Positions 9,368-17,670 of a stretch of DNA of 64,000 bases are shown here, piece by piece. Both the position numbers and the translations under genes were made by a program. The stretch spans positions 2,666,001-2,730,000 of the forward strand of contig OZ241896.1 of the NCBI GenBank assembly GCA_965203565.1, given 5' to 3'. The first letter of the stretch is position 1. Each line of letters starts with the position of its first letter. Origin of the DNA: JAAXGX01 sp965203565. GTDB lineage: Bacteria > Acidobacteriota > Vicinamibacteria > Vicinamibacterales > UBA8438. The notes under the pieces are model-generated. The model was not told the DNA's origin and did no database searches. It saw only the letters and a program-made list of their open reading frames with translations.

Positions 9368-9463
9368 CCGGGCCGTGCGACGCTCCATCATGCCGCGAAG
9401 CGCCGGTCTGCTATCATCCGACACTCGGCTCCACACATCTTTGCATTCATGGAGTGACGAATC

Positions 9464-11203
9464 ATGCCCTGGTCATCGAGAGCGGCGTCCGAAACGTTCC
9501 GGCGGTCTTCGTCTGCGGGCGCGCCGCGGCGGGCGCCGGTCCTGCCGGCCGCGTTGCGGGCTGGACTGTTGGCGGCGCTGCCCGCGGCGCTGCTGGCCGG
9601 CTGCGGCGGTCCGGAGCCGGCGCCGCCGCCCGAGCCGGTCGGCGGCGCCGTCACGGTGCTGGCGCAGGGCGGACCGCTGCACGGGTCGAACGGGATCATG
9701 TTCGGCCCGGACGGGCGGCTCTACGTCGCCAGCGTCGTCAGTTCCGAGGTGGCGGCGATCGATCCCGAGACCGGCGAGGTGCTCGACCGCTGGGGGGAAG
9801 CCGAGGGGGTGAACGGGCCGGACGACCTCGCCTTCGGCCCGGACGGGTCGCTGTACTGGACCGACATCGCCGGGGGCGACGTCGGGCGGCGGACGCCGGA
9901 CGGGACGACGACGGTGGTCGCCGCGCCCGGTCCGGGGGTCAACCCGATCACGTTCTCGGACGACGGCCGGCTGTTCGTGTCGCAGTGCTTCCTCGGAGAC
10001 AAGCTGTTCGAGGTGGACCCGGACGGCGCGGAGGAGCCGCGCCTGATCAGCGACCAGTTGGGGCCGGGCTGCGGCCTCAACGGGATGGACTGGGGTCCGG
10101 ACGGCAAGCTGTACGGCCCGCGATGGTTCCGTAACGAGGTGGCGCGGGTGGACGTCGACAGCGGCAGGGTGGAGACGGTCGCGTCCGGGTTCGGCATCCC
10201 GGCGGCGGTGAAGTTCGACTCCGAGGGCCGGCTGCACGTCCTCGACACGCAGGCCGGCGAGGTGGTGCGGGTCGACGTCGCGACCGGGGAGAAGGAGGTG
10301 GTCGGCCGTCCCGGCGTCGGCCTCGACAACCTGGCGCTCGACGCCGACGACCGGCTGTTCGTTTCGAGCTTCACCGACGGCTCGATCGTCGAGGTCACCG
10401 GGCCGGAGACGACCCGGGAGGTGATGCGCGGCGGCGTCAATTCGCCGGGCGGCCTCGCCTGGCTGGCCGCGGACGGCGGCGCGGGCCGGCTGTTCGTGGC
10501 CGACGGCTCGTCGCTGCGGGAGCTCGACCCGGCTACCGGAGCGACGGTCCACGTCGAGCCGAGCATCGTCTCCGAAGTCGGACAGGCGATGTCCGCGCAC
10601 CCGCACGGCGACCACCTGGTCCTGTCCGGGGGCGGCATGGTCACGCTCTGGGACCCGGACGAGCACCGGCTGATCGCTCGGTTCGAGGGGTTCGAGCATC
10701 CGATCGACGCCGTCGGGTACGGCGGCGACGTCGTGGTGAGCGAGTTCGGCGCCGGCCAGGTGGTGCGCTTTTCCCCCGACGCGCCGGACGACCGCACGGT
10801 GGTCGCGAGCGGGCTCGCCGAGCCGGCCGGTCTGGCCGTCGACGGGACCGACCTGTACGTGGCCGACCGGAGCGGATCGATCTTCCTGATCCTCGACGAC
10901 GGCGCGGCGCTCGACGCCCCGCGGCCGGTGGCGAGCGGGCTGGCCGGGCCGGAAGGGATGGCGGCGGCGGGGGACGGGACGCTGTACGTCACCGAGTCGG
11001 ACGAGGACCGGGTGACCCGGGTCGATCCGCAGACCGGGACGACGGAGCGCCTCGCCGGCGGCCTCGCGCTGCGGGGGCTGGAGCGGGCGGCGCTCGGGGA
11101 GTCGACCTCGGTCGGAGTCCTCAACGGGATCGCGGTCGGCGGGGACGGCGCGCTGTTCGTCTCCGGCTACCGGGAGAACCGGATCTACCGGATCGAGCCA
11201 TAG
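9464..11203 (+). CDS. SMP-30/NHL-type beta-propeller lipoprotein
   Basis: A 579-residue lipoprotein. A long basic N-region and hydrophobic core end in LLAGC (lipobox Cys about residue 47), followed by a Pro/Glu linker. The rest is tandem propeller blades with repeated motifs: FGPDGRLYVAS, FGPDGSLYWTD, FDSEGRLHVLD, LDADDRLFVSS and GDGTLYVTESD. The blade count suggests two six-bladed propellers. Such proteins include lactonases and scaffold-type sensors; no catalytic set can be confidently picked out. It ends before a strong hairpin at 11216-11253 and is convergent with the secreted-family gene at 11270. Confidence 0.85.
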   Translation: MPWSSRAASETFRRSSSAGAPRRAPVLPAALRAGLLAALPAALLAGCGGPEPAPPPEPVGGAVTVLAQGGPLHGSNGIMFGPDGRLYVASVVSSEVAAIDPETGEVLDRWGEAEGVNGPDDLAFGPDGSLYWTDIAGGDVGRRTPDGTTTVVAAPGPGVNPITFSDDGRLFVSQCFLGDKLFEVDPDGAEEPRLISDQLGPGCGLNGMDWGPDGKLYGPRWFRNEVARVDVDSGRVETVASGFGIPAAVKFDSEGRLHVLDTQAGEVVRVDVATGEKEVVGRPGVGLDNLALDADDRLFVSSFTDGSIVEVTGPETTREVMRGGVNSPGGLAWLAADGGAGRLFVADGSSLRELDPATGATVHVEPSIVSEVGQAMSAHPHGDHLVLSGGGMVTLWDPDEHRLIARFEGFEHPIDAVGYGGDVVVSEFGAGQVVRFSPDAPDDRTVVASGLAEPAGLAVDGTDLYVADRSGSIFLILDDGAALDAPRPVASGLAGPEGMAAAGDGTLYVTESDEDRVTRVDPQTGTTERLAGGLALRGLERAALGESTSVGVLNGIAVGGDGALFVSGYRENRIYRIEP

Positions 11204-11215
11204 CTATAGACTACT

Positions 11216-11253
11216 CGCGGCCGGCCCCGGGCGCCGCCGAGAGGCCGGCCGCG
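11216..11253. terminator. Bidirectional terminator hairpin
   Basis: An 11-bp perfect inverted repeat (CGCGGCCGGCC and its complement GGCCGGCCGCG) separated by 16 nt, located between the convergent ends of the propeller lipoprotein gene and the secreted-family gene. No long T-run follows, so it would act as a GC-rich or factor-assisted terminator for both strands. Confidence 0.6.
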
Positions 11254-11269
11254 TCGCCGTGTCCCGCCG

Positions 11270-12316
11270 CTACTGCCTGGAGGCCGCCATCGCCGCCGCC
11301 GCCTCTTCCGCCCGCGCGCCGGCGAGGATGTTGTAGAGCCCGTAGTTCCCTTCGTGGCAGGCGTACTCGTACAACGGCTGGTCGTTCCACTGCATCGGAA
11401 TCTCGTACTTCCAGGTGGTCGTCCAGACCGTCGGGTCTTCGACCTCCGCCTCGTACATCAGCGTCGTCTCCGACACGCGCGTGAACCGCTCGACGAGGCG
11501 GAGGTTCGCGTCGCTTTGTCCCGAGGCGAAGCTCGTCTCGCGGAGGAAGTTGGCGGTCTCGACCACCAGCGTGTCGCCGTCCCAGTGTCCCCGCGCGTCG
11601 CCCGTCCACTGCGGGAGACCGGCGGTCGGGCGCCCGTCGAGCGGCACGATGCGGAAGTTGTGGTTCATCTCGTTGAGCAGCGCCACGTAGTCGGGCGTCT
11701 GGAACACCTGCACGTTCTGGTTGTACCCGCCCGGCGTCATCGGCGGGCCGGAGTTGAACCCGGTGATGCAGCGGAGCTGCAGCCCGTTCGGGCCGAAGTC
11801 GTGGACCCAGCCGCCGGGGGTGGGCGCGTGCATCGAGACGCCTTGCCGGACCCGGTCCATCTCGGCCTTCCGCTGCGCGGCCGCCGGGGTCAGCGGCGGC
11901 ATCCGGCCGTTGGGCGGATCCACGATCAGCGAGGTGCGCCGGGTCTCGACCGGCGTCGTCCCGCGGTCCAGCCAGAAGTTGTTGTAGAAGCCCGGAGCGC
12001 CGTTCTCCCCGCGGTCGACGCTCTCGGTGACCGTCGTCCGCTGGGCGGGCCGGTTGGCCAGGCGCTCGTTGTTCTCGAGCGCTTCCTGCTCGAGCCGCGC
12101 CGCCTCTTCCTCCGTCAGGAACGCCTTGTCTCCCAGATCTTCGGGGCGTTCCAGAGGAGTCAGGGACCGGAAGTCCCACACGCCCTGGATGTCGGGAGCG
12201 CCCCAGGGCGTCCGCGGCAGCTCCGCCGCGCTCGACGACTGGGCCGCAACGGACAGCGGCGACAAGATCGCGACTCCGAACACCGCCAGCGCCGCCGCAA
12301 GACGTCGATCGGTCAT
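11270..12316 (-). CDS. Secreted PWG/CHEGN-family protein of unknown function (copy 1)
   Basis: A 348-residue protein with a signal peptide (about residues 1-25, ending SVAAQ). In order it shows RTPWGAPDIQGVWDF, GDKAFLTEEEAARLEQEAL, FYNNFWLDRG, RRTSLIVDPPNGRMPPLT, QLRCITGFNSGPP, IVPLDGRP, ARGHWDGDTLVVETANF, VERFTRV and a C-terminal YEYACHEGNYGLYNILAGARAEE. Two cysteines (in RCI and ACHEGN) are shared by all paralogues and probably form a disulfide in the periplasm. Close relatives are at 15591, 53991 and 55049, and more distant ones at 24695 and 33415. I do not know a function. The start is the ATG at 12316, with GGAGGAGGATCAAAG before it. Confidence 0.85.
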   Translation of the reverse strand: MTDRRLAAALAVFGVAILSPLSVAAQSSSAAELPRTPWGAPDIQGVWDFRSLTPLERPEDLGDKAFLTEEEAARLEQEALENNERLANRPAQRTTVTESVDRGENGAPGFYNNFWLDRGTTPVETRRTSLIVDPPNGRMPPLTPAAAQRKAEMDRVRQGVSMHAPTPGGWVHDFGPNGLQLRCITGFNSGPPMTPGGYNQNVQVFQTPDYVALLNEMNHNFRIVPLDGRPTAGLPQWTGDARGHWDGDTLVVETANFLRETSFASGQSDANLRLVERFTRVSETTLMYEAEVEDPTVWTTTWKYEIPMQWNDQPLYEYACHEGNYGLYNILAGARAEEAAAAMAASRQ

Positions 12317-12465
12317 CTTTGATCCTCCTCCTGGCTCCGCCGGCCGCCGGCCGACCGCACCATGATGGACCAACGGCGCCGCGGCGCGCAAGCGGATCGT
12401 CGTTTTCCCGGCGCCGTCGTCAGCGTCGGTTCGCGGCCTGTCAACCGGCCGGCGGCCCCGGCGCG

Positions 12466-12471
12466 TATACT
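12466..12471 (+). promoter_or_regulatory. Putative -10 element for the NYN-domain gene
   Basis: TATACT lies in otherwise very GC-rich DNA, about 55 bases before the chosen GTG. No convincing -35 is seen at 16-18 bp spacing, so this is a weak prediction. Confidence 0.3.
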
Positions 12472-12526
12472 CTGGATCGGTCGGCGCGTCATGGGGGCGG
12501 CGCCGGGACGTCGATTGCGAGGGGTC

Positions 12527-13420
12527 GTGAGAGTCGGTGTGTACGTCGATGCGGAGAACGTCACCAGGAACGGGGGCCGGGGCCTGCGGTACGACGTGCT
12601 GCGGGAGTTCGCCTGCCGCGACGGAGCGGACGCGCTGCGGCTGAACTCCTATACGTCCCGCGATCCGGAGCGGGCGGAGCAGGACGACGTGTACGTCCGC
12701 AACGTCCGGAACTTCCACGAGGCGCTGCGCGACTTCGGGTACAAGGTGATCGTCAAGCCGGTCAAGTGGTACCTCAACGAGGACGGCAACCGGTTCGGCA
12801 AGGCGAACAGCGACCTCGACATGGCGGTCGACGTGCTGCTGGAGGCGCGCAACATCGATCGCGTGTTGCTGGCGACCGGAGACGGCGACTTCACGAAGGT
12901 GGTGCGCGCCCTCCAGAACATGGGATGCCGCGTCGAGGTCGTGGCGTTCGACAACGTGTCGGGCGATCTGCGGCGGGAGGCGGACCTGTTCGTGTCCGGG
13001 TACCTGATTCCCCGTCTCCTGCCCGACGAGACGCGGGGACCCGACTGGGGCGAGGAAGGGTCGCGCGTCCGCGGCCTGTGCTACTGGTACGACTCGCTCA
13101 AGGGTTTCGGCTTCATCCGTTACCTGCGGTCGTTCGCGGGCCCGCTCTGGGTGACCGACACCACGCGCCAGGACTCGCCCTACGTCTCGACCTTCGTGCA
13201 CAGCAGCGAGATGCAGAAGGCGGGCATCGACACGGCGCGGCTGCCGAGCCGGCGGCTGATCCTGGAGTTCGCGCTGAAGCCGTCTCCGACGCGGCCGGGC
13301 GAGCTGACCGCGCAGGACGTTGCCCTGGCCCCCCGGTCGCAAGGGCGGGACACGCGCATGGTGACCTCGCCGGGCCGCGGCTTCGTCACCGTCGAGGAGA
13401 CGGTCGGCCGCACCGGCTGA
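12527..13420 (+). CDS. NYN/PIN-like nuclease-fold protein with C-terminal cold-shock-like segment
   Basis: A 297-residue protein. The N-terminal NYN (LabA/DUF88) domain begins at VRVGVYVDAENV with the first acidic residue. It continues through NSDLDMAVDVLLEA and LLATGDGDFTKVVRAL, which hold the remaining acidic cluster expected to bind a metal, and MGCRVEVVAF. From about residue 178 a stretch GLCYWYDSLKGFGFIRYL followed by FVHSSEMQKAG resembles the RNA-binding sheet of a cold-shock domain. An NYN plus CSD-like pairing implies an RNA-directed role, possibly RNA cleavage or quality control; this is inference. GTG at 12527 is chosen because the domain starts there; ATG at 12491 is an alternative. 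Confidence 0.8.
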   Translation: MRVGVYVDAENVTRNGGRGLRYDVLREFACRDGADALRLNSYTSRDPERAEQDDVYVRNVRNFHEALRDFGYKVIVKPVKWYLNEDGNRFGKANSDLDMAVDVLLEARNIDRVLLATGDGDFTKVVRALQNMGCRVEVVAFDNVSGDLRREADLFVSGYLIPRLLPDETRGPDWGEEGSRVRGLCYWYDSLKGFGFIRYLRSFAGPLWVTDTTRQDSPYVSTFVHSSEMQKAGIDTARLPSRRLILEFALKPSPTRPGELTAQDVALAPRSQGRDTRMVTSPGRGFVTVEETVGRTG

Positions 13421-13465
13421 CCGGCCGACGACGCAGCTCGGCCGGGATGCGGCGCCTGTCGAGGA
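13421..13465 (+). repeat. Fragment of the foldback element (right-arm half)
   Basis: Just after the NYN stop, the bases CGACGACGCAGCTCGGCC, GGGATGCGGCGCC and GTCGAGGACG align with the right-arm region of the degenerate copy at 7744-7927 (about four in five positions) and more weakly with the intact copies. No terminal repeat remains. Confidence 0.4.
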
Positions 13466-13508
13466 CGCCTGCCGCCACTGATGAGGACCGGCGATCGGTT
13501 GCGGCGGA

Positions 13509-14387
13509 TTACGCCAGCGCCGTCTCGAACAGGGCGAGCAGCCGACTCCAGGCCCGCTCCGCCTGGGCCTCGTTGTAGACGCGTGAATCGGGCGGGCACC
13601 AGCCGTGCAGCGCGCCGGCGTACACCTCGATCTCCGCCGGCAGGCCGGCCTTGGCGAACGTCTCGCGCAGCACGTCCTTCGCCTCCGGCTGCTCCTCGTC
13701 GTCGTTCTCGGCGATGGCGAACAGGTAGTGCGCCTGCATCTGCGGGACCAGCAGGTGGGGACTGTCCGCCTGGTCGGTCACCAGCCCGCCGCCGTGGAAC
13801 GACGCGCCGGCGCCGATCCGGTCGGGGACCGCGGCGGCCGTGCGCATCGTGATCGGACCGCCCATGCAGTAGCCCATCGTGCCTATCTTCCGGCTGCCGT
13901 CCACCGGCGCCTGCTCGTCGAGGAAGCTCACGAAGGCGCGCGCGTCGGTGACGTGGGTCTCGGGACTGAGCGTCCGCATCAACGGGATAATCCGGTCGCG
14001 CGTCGCCTCCTGGCCGAAATGCTCGCCCGGCTGGACGACGGGCGCCCGCGTCGTCCGGTAGTACTGGTTGACCACCAGCACCGAGTAGCCCGACTCCGCC
14101 AGGCGCTTGCCCATTTGCCGGAAGGCGGGGCGCAGCCCGAGCGCGTCCGGCCAGATCAGGACGCCGGGATGGGTCCCGCTCGCCGGGTGCACGAAGTGGC
14201 AGTCCGCCGTGCCGTCCGGCGTCGCGACGTCGAGGTCCGCGCCCGTCACCTCGACCGCGCCGGCGGGCCGCGGCAGCAGCATCGCCATCCCCGCCCCGAC
14301 CGACAGCGTCCCGAACTGCCGCCGCGTCAGGCTTCCCGTCCGCCGCAGGCGCCGGTTCCAGTCGTCCACGATCCGTTCATCGCACAT
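13509..14387 (-). CDS. Dienelactone hydrolase family protein, Tat-exported
   Basis: A 292-residue alpha/beta hydrolase. The N-terminus has a twin-arginine signal (SLTRRQFGTLSVGAGMAMLL), so it is probably folded before export to the periplasm. The catalytic region shows the nucleophile elbow GYCMGGP with Cys as nucleophile, as in dienelactone hydrolase, an acidic residue in AIAENDDEE and the catalytic His in GALHGWCPP. Family members open lactones or esters; the natural substrate is not evident. The ATG at 14387 is preceded by CGGAGGCGAAAG, a good ribosome site. It is divergent from the SDR gene across 284 bp in which I see no gene. Confidence 0.88.
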   Translation of the reverse strand: MCDERIVDDWNRRLRRTGSLTRRQFGTLSVGAGMAMLLPRPAGAVEVTGADLDVATPDGTADCHFVHPASGTHPGVLIWPDALGLRPAFRQMGKRLAESGYSVLVVNQYYRTTRAPVVQPGEHFGQEATRDRIIPLMRTLSPETHVTDARAFVSFLDEQAPVDGSRKIGTMGYCMGGPITMRTAAAVPDRIGAGASFHGGGLVTDQADSPHLLVPQMQAHYLFAIAENDDEEQPEAKDVLRETFAKAGLPAEIEVYAGALHGWCPPDSRVYNEAQAERAWSRLLALFETALA

Positions 14388-14671
14388 CTTTCGCCTCCGT
14401 TTCCCGGCGCGCACTGACCGCGCAGCCGGTGCAGGGTAGCATAGTTCCACCGGCGCTCGACCGTGGAATCGCCCGTCGCGCAGGCCGCGCGCGAGGGCGC
14501 CGCCGCGCCGACGGGGCGGATGTGAGAGACTTTGCGCGTGCCCGGCCCGCCGCCCGGCGGGGCGGGCCGGCGGCGGACTGCCACGGAAGACTGCGGGGAA
14601 CGCGTGGCGGCAGGCGCGTCCGGGTACGTCGGCGTCGATTCGCGCGGCGTACTGCGGGACAGGAGGCGGGG

Positions 14672-15574
14672 ATGAGGCAGCGGTGGACGAGCAGCGACGT
14701 CGGGGATCAGTCCGGGCGGGTCGCCGTCGTGACGGGGTCGAACACCGGGATCGGCCTGGTGACCGCCACCGAACTCGCCCGGCGCGGCGCGCACGTCGTC
14801 ATGGCCTGCCGCAGCGTCGAGAAGGCGCGCGCCGCCGCCGCCCGGCGCGACGCCGGCGCGCCGGCGGGCGGCCTCGACGTAATGGCGCTCGACCTGGCGA
14901 GCCTGGACGCGGTCCGCGCGTTCGCCGACGAGTTCCGCCGGCGCTTCGACCGGCTCGACCTGCTGATCAACAACGCCGGCGTCATGTGGCCGCCGCTCTC
15001 GAGGACCGCCGACGGTTTCGAGCTGCAGTTCGGGACGAACCACCTGGGGCACTTCGCGCTGACCGCCCGGCTGCTGGATAGGGTCAAGGCGACCGCCGGC
15101 GCGCGCGTGGTCACCGTGGCCAGCCTGGCGCATCGGTTCGGGACGATCGCCTTCGACGACCTGCAGTGGGAGTCGCGCCCGTACCGCCGGAACCGGGCGT
15201 ACGGGCAGAGCAAGTTGGCCAACCTGCTGTTCACCGGCGAGCTGCAACGCCGCTTCGACCGGGCGGGGGTGGAGGCGCTGTCGGTGGCGGCGCACCCGGG
15301 CTACACGCGCACCGACCTGCAGCGGCACAGCCGCGTCCTGCCGCTGCTGAACCGGTTCATGGCGATGCCGCCCCGGCAGGGGGCGCTGCCGACGCTGTTC
15401 GCGGCGACCGCCGGCGACGTGCGGCCCGGCGGCTACTACGGTCCGGGCGGTCCGGGCGAGTTCTGGGGATATCCCCGGCAGGTCGGATCGAACCGGGAGT
15501 CGAACGACGCCGCCGTCGCCGAGCGCCTGTGGACGGTCTCCGAGGAGCTCGTCGGGGTGCGGTTCGCCCTGTGA
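14672..15574 (+). CDS. Short-chain dehydrogenase/reductase, retinol-dehydrogenase-like
   Basis: A cytoplasmic NAD(P)-dependent oxidoreductase of 300 residues. The Rossmann motif TGSNTGIG near residue 22, an Asp in LDLASLD, the NNAG motif (LLINNAGVMWPP), Ser in VTVASLAHR and the catalytic YGQSK are all in place and in order. The overall form, including FGTNHLGHFALTARLL, is that of retinol dehydrogenase/WWOX-like SDRs. AGGAGG at 14661 sets the ATG at 14672. The gene ends 16 bp before the convergent secreted-family gene. The substrate is unknown. Confidence 0.92.
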   Translation: MRQRWTSSDVGDQSGRVAVVTGSNTGIGLVTATELARRGAHVVMACRSVEKARAAAARRDAGAPAGGLDVMALDLASLDAVRAFADEFRRRFDRLDLLINNAGVMWPPLSRTADGFELQFGTNHLGHFALTARLLDRVKATAGARVVTVASLAHRFGTIAFDDLQWESRPYRRNRAYGQSKLANLLFTGELQRRFDRAGVEALSVAAHPGYTRTDLQRHSRVLPLLNRFMAMPPRQGALPTLFAATAGDVRPGGYYGPGGPGEFWGYPRQVGSNRESNDAAVAERLWTVSEELVGVRFAL

Positions 15575-15590
15575 CGCGCCGGCCGCCCGT

Positions 15591-16655
15591 CTACCTCGAC
15601 GCCGCCGCGGCGGCGTCGGCCTCCTCGGCGCGCGATCCGGCGAGGATGTTGTAGAGGCCGTAGTTCCCTTCGTGGCAGGCGAACTCGTAGAGCAGGTCCG
15701 GGTTCTTCTTCATCGGGTGCTGGGCGGTCCAGGCGCTCGTCCAGATGGTCGGATCGGCGACCGTGTACTCGTACGTCAGCACGTCGGGCCCGGTGCGCGT
15801 GAACCGCTCGACCAGCGCCAGGTTCTCGCCCGAGCTCAGCAGCGGCCGTCCGATCTGGTCGTGCTTCCCGTTGAATTGGACGGTCTCGACGACGAGCGTG
15901 TCGCCCTCCCACCGGCCGCGCGAATCGCCCATCCACTGGCGGATTCCCGGCGCCACGTGCGGTCGTCCGTCCAGCGGGACGATGCGCGCGTCGTGGTTCT
16001 GCTCGGCCAGGATCACCACGTGGTCGGGCGTCTGGAATATCTGGACGTTGTTGTTGTAGCCGCCGGTGCTGATCGGCGGGCCGGCTTTCGCGTGCTGGAT
16101 GCACCGGTCGCCCGCGTCGAGGTCCGACCAGACGGCGGCCGGCAGCATCCCCCGGCGCACGCCGGCGATCCGCTCCGCCTCCGCGGACGCGGCCCGGCGC
16201 GCGGCCGGCGCCGTCAGGGGGGGCAGCCGCCCGTCAGGCGGGTCCACGATGAGCGACGTCCGCCGCGTGACGATCGGCGTGGCGCCGCGGTCCATCCAGA
16301 AGTTGTTGTAGAAGCCGGGCGTGCCGTCCGGGCGCCGGTCGACCTGATCGCCGGCCTCCGCGCGCTGGCGGGCGCGCGTCAGCAGGCGCTCGTTCCGCGC
16401 GAGCGTCTCCTGCTCGATCCGGGCCGCTTCTTCCTCGGTCAGGAACGCCTTGTCTCCCATCGCTTCCGGCCGTTCGAGGGGAGTGAGGGTGCGGTAGTCC
16501 CATACGCCCTGCAGATCGGGGTGGCCCCACGGCGTCCGGGCCGGCGCGGCGCCGGCCGGCTGCGCCGCCGCGAGCGCCGGCGCCAGCAGGACGCTTGCCG
16601 CCGCGAAGCCCGCCGCCGCCCGCCGTCGCCCGAACGCCTGACGTGGACCGAACAT
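15591..16655 (-). CDS. Secreted PWG/CHEGN-family protein of unknown function (copy 2)
   Basis: A 354-residue protein with signal peptide (residues about 1-32, ending ALAAAQ). It is collinear with the protein at 11270: RTPWGHPDLQGVWDYRTLTP, GDKAFLTEEEAARIEQETL, FYNNFWMDRGATP, DPPDGRLPPLTA, DRCIQHAKAGPP, QTPDHVVILAEQ, DSRGRWEGDTLVVETVQF, and near the end YEFACHEGNYGLYNILAGSRAEE. The shared cysteine pair is present. The two genes are close enough to be a duplication within this region but have diverged clearly. The gene is monocistronic and convergent with the SDR. GGAGGCGGCC precedes the ATG. Role unknown. Confidence 0.85.
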   Translation of the reverse strand: MFGPRQAFGRRRAAAGFAAASVLLAPALAAAQPAGAAPARTPWGHPDLQGVWDYRTLTPLERPEAMGDKAFLTEEEAARIEQETLARNERLLTRARQRAEAGDQVDRRPDGTPGFYNNFWMDRGATPIVTRRTSLIVDPPDGRLPPLTAPAARRAASAEAERIAGVRRGMLPAAVWSDLDAGDRCIQHAKAGPPISTGGYNNNVQIFQTPDHVVILAEQNHDARIVPLDGRPHVAPGIRQWMGDSRGRWEGDTLVVETVQFNGKHDQIGRPLLSSGENLALVERFTRTGPDVLTYEYTVADPTIWTSAWTAQHPMKKNPDLLYEFACHEGNYGLYNILAGSRAEEADAAAAASR

Positions 16656-16829
16656 GGCCGCCTCCTCTCGAACGTGTCTTCTCGCTCGTGTTTTCGCCCG
16701 GACAGTCTCCGAACCGTCCCATGATGGATCGGACGCGCCCCGCGCGCAAGCGCCGCCGCGTCGTCATCAATCCCGGCGTCCGCTGATCTGCGCCGAGCGA
16801 GGCGCCCTGAGCAGTATGATGGAGGGCGC

Positions 16830-17468
16830 ATGATTCGACTGACCATGAGCGGTCTCGAATATCGTCGAGACGCCGAATGGGCGGCGCAGCAGGCTGGCTT
16901 CAGGAAGCGCCACTTCATCCGGTTCGAGCGTTTCGTCGATCCGCGCGTTCTGGCGCGGCTCCGTCCCATGCTGAGCGCCGCCGACGAGCAGTTGCAGACT
17001 CGGGAGCATGTTTGGGAGGGCCATCTGCTCGCACGGGAAAAAGCGCTGCCAAGGAACGCGCCGCTCGCGATGTTCCTGTGGATCCTGCTCAATCGACCTC
17101 GGCTCTTCGCCGCGATCGGCGAGTTCACCCAGCATGACGAGACCATCAGGAGCTTCGACGGGCGATACCGCAAGCTGTCGTCTTGCGACAAGCACTTCGA
17201 CACGTGGCACGGCGACTGGTGCGAGGGAAGGCGGTTCGGATTCAGCATAAACCTGTCGGTGGAGTCCGTGGTGGGCGGAGAGCTGCATATCCGGCGTCGG
17301 GGCAGCCGGGAAATCCAGAAGATCGCCCCGGGCCGGTTCGGCGACGCCACGCTGTTTCGGCTTGGCCCTTCGCTCTTTCATCGGGTTTGTCCCGTCCGGA
17401 GCGCGACGCCGAGGTACGGCTATGCAGGCTGGTTCACGATACGAAACATGATTCCTGTGCCCATGTAG
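16830..17468 (+). CDS. 2OG-Fe(II) oxygenase-like protein
   Basis: A 212-residue soluble protein of the prolyl-hydroxylase-like 2-oxoglutarate/Fe(II) dioxygenase fold. Candidate metal ligands are the HxD pair in FDTWHGDW and the distal His in SLFHRVCPV. A following Arg in the strand TPRYGYAGWF could bind 2-oxoglutarate. GGELHIRRR and APGRFGDATLF correspond to core strands of the double-stranded beta-helix. Third positions are less uniformly G/C than in neighbouring genes, suggesting possible transfer. It lies immediately upstream of a foldback element (17513) and begins the accessory stretch. The substrate (protein, peptide or small molecule) is not determined. Confidence 0.75.
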   Translation: MIRLTMSGLEYRRDAEWAAQQAGFRKRHFIRFERFVDPRVLARLRPMLSAADEQLQTREHVWEGHLLAREKALPRNAPLAMFLWILLNRPRLFAAIGEFTQHDETIRSFDGRYRKLSSCDKHFDTWHGDWCEGRRFGFSINLSVESVVGGELHIRRRGSREIQKIAPGRFGDATLFRLGPSLFHRVCPVRSATPRYGYAGWFTIRNMIPVPM

Positions 17469-17512
17469 CGCCGTCGAGGAGCGTCAGACTTCGGCAAGAA
17501 GCCGCGGCTCAA

Positions 17513-17670
17513 CAGCCCGTGGTGGAATCCCGCGTCGCACCGAGAGCGGCGAGGCGCCCGCCTGACAAGGCGTGAGGAGGGCGCATATTGGGCATACGCA
17601 ACCGACGAACAACGCAGTCAGGCGGGATGCATCGCTGCTCGAATGCAGCGGGGACTTTCACCACGGGCTG
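17513..17670 (+). mobile_element. Foldback MITE-like element, copy A
   Basis: A 158-bp element. Terminal inverted repeats start CAGCCCGTGGTG at the left and end CACCACGGGCTG at the right, flanked by the 4-bp direct duplication TCAA (17509-17512 and 17671-17674). A second inverted pair, CCCGCCTGAC (17557-17566) and GTCAGGCGGG (17617-17626), makes nearly the whole element a long imperfect hairpin. The centre carries GAGGAGGG at 17574 and a TTG start at 17588 with a frame that stays open through the right end. It is too small to encode a transposase, so it would be mobilised in trans by a parent not seen here. Confidence 0.88.

Noticed and set aside
12317..12526. Searched for a small RNA or riboswitch in the gap before the NYN gene
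   Set aside because: Only a lone TATACT is seen; no conserved aptamer blocks or terminator-like stem.
14388..14671. 284-bp gap between the dienelactone hydrolase and SDR genes checked for a small gene or foldback copy
   Set aside because: Open frames there are extensions of the SDR frame without motifs or ribosome sites; no element ends are found.
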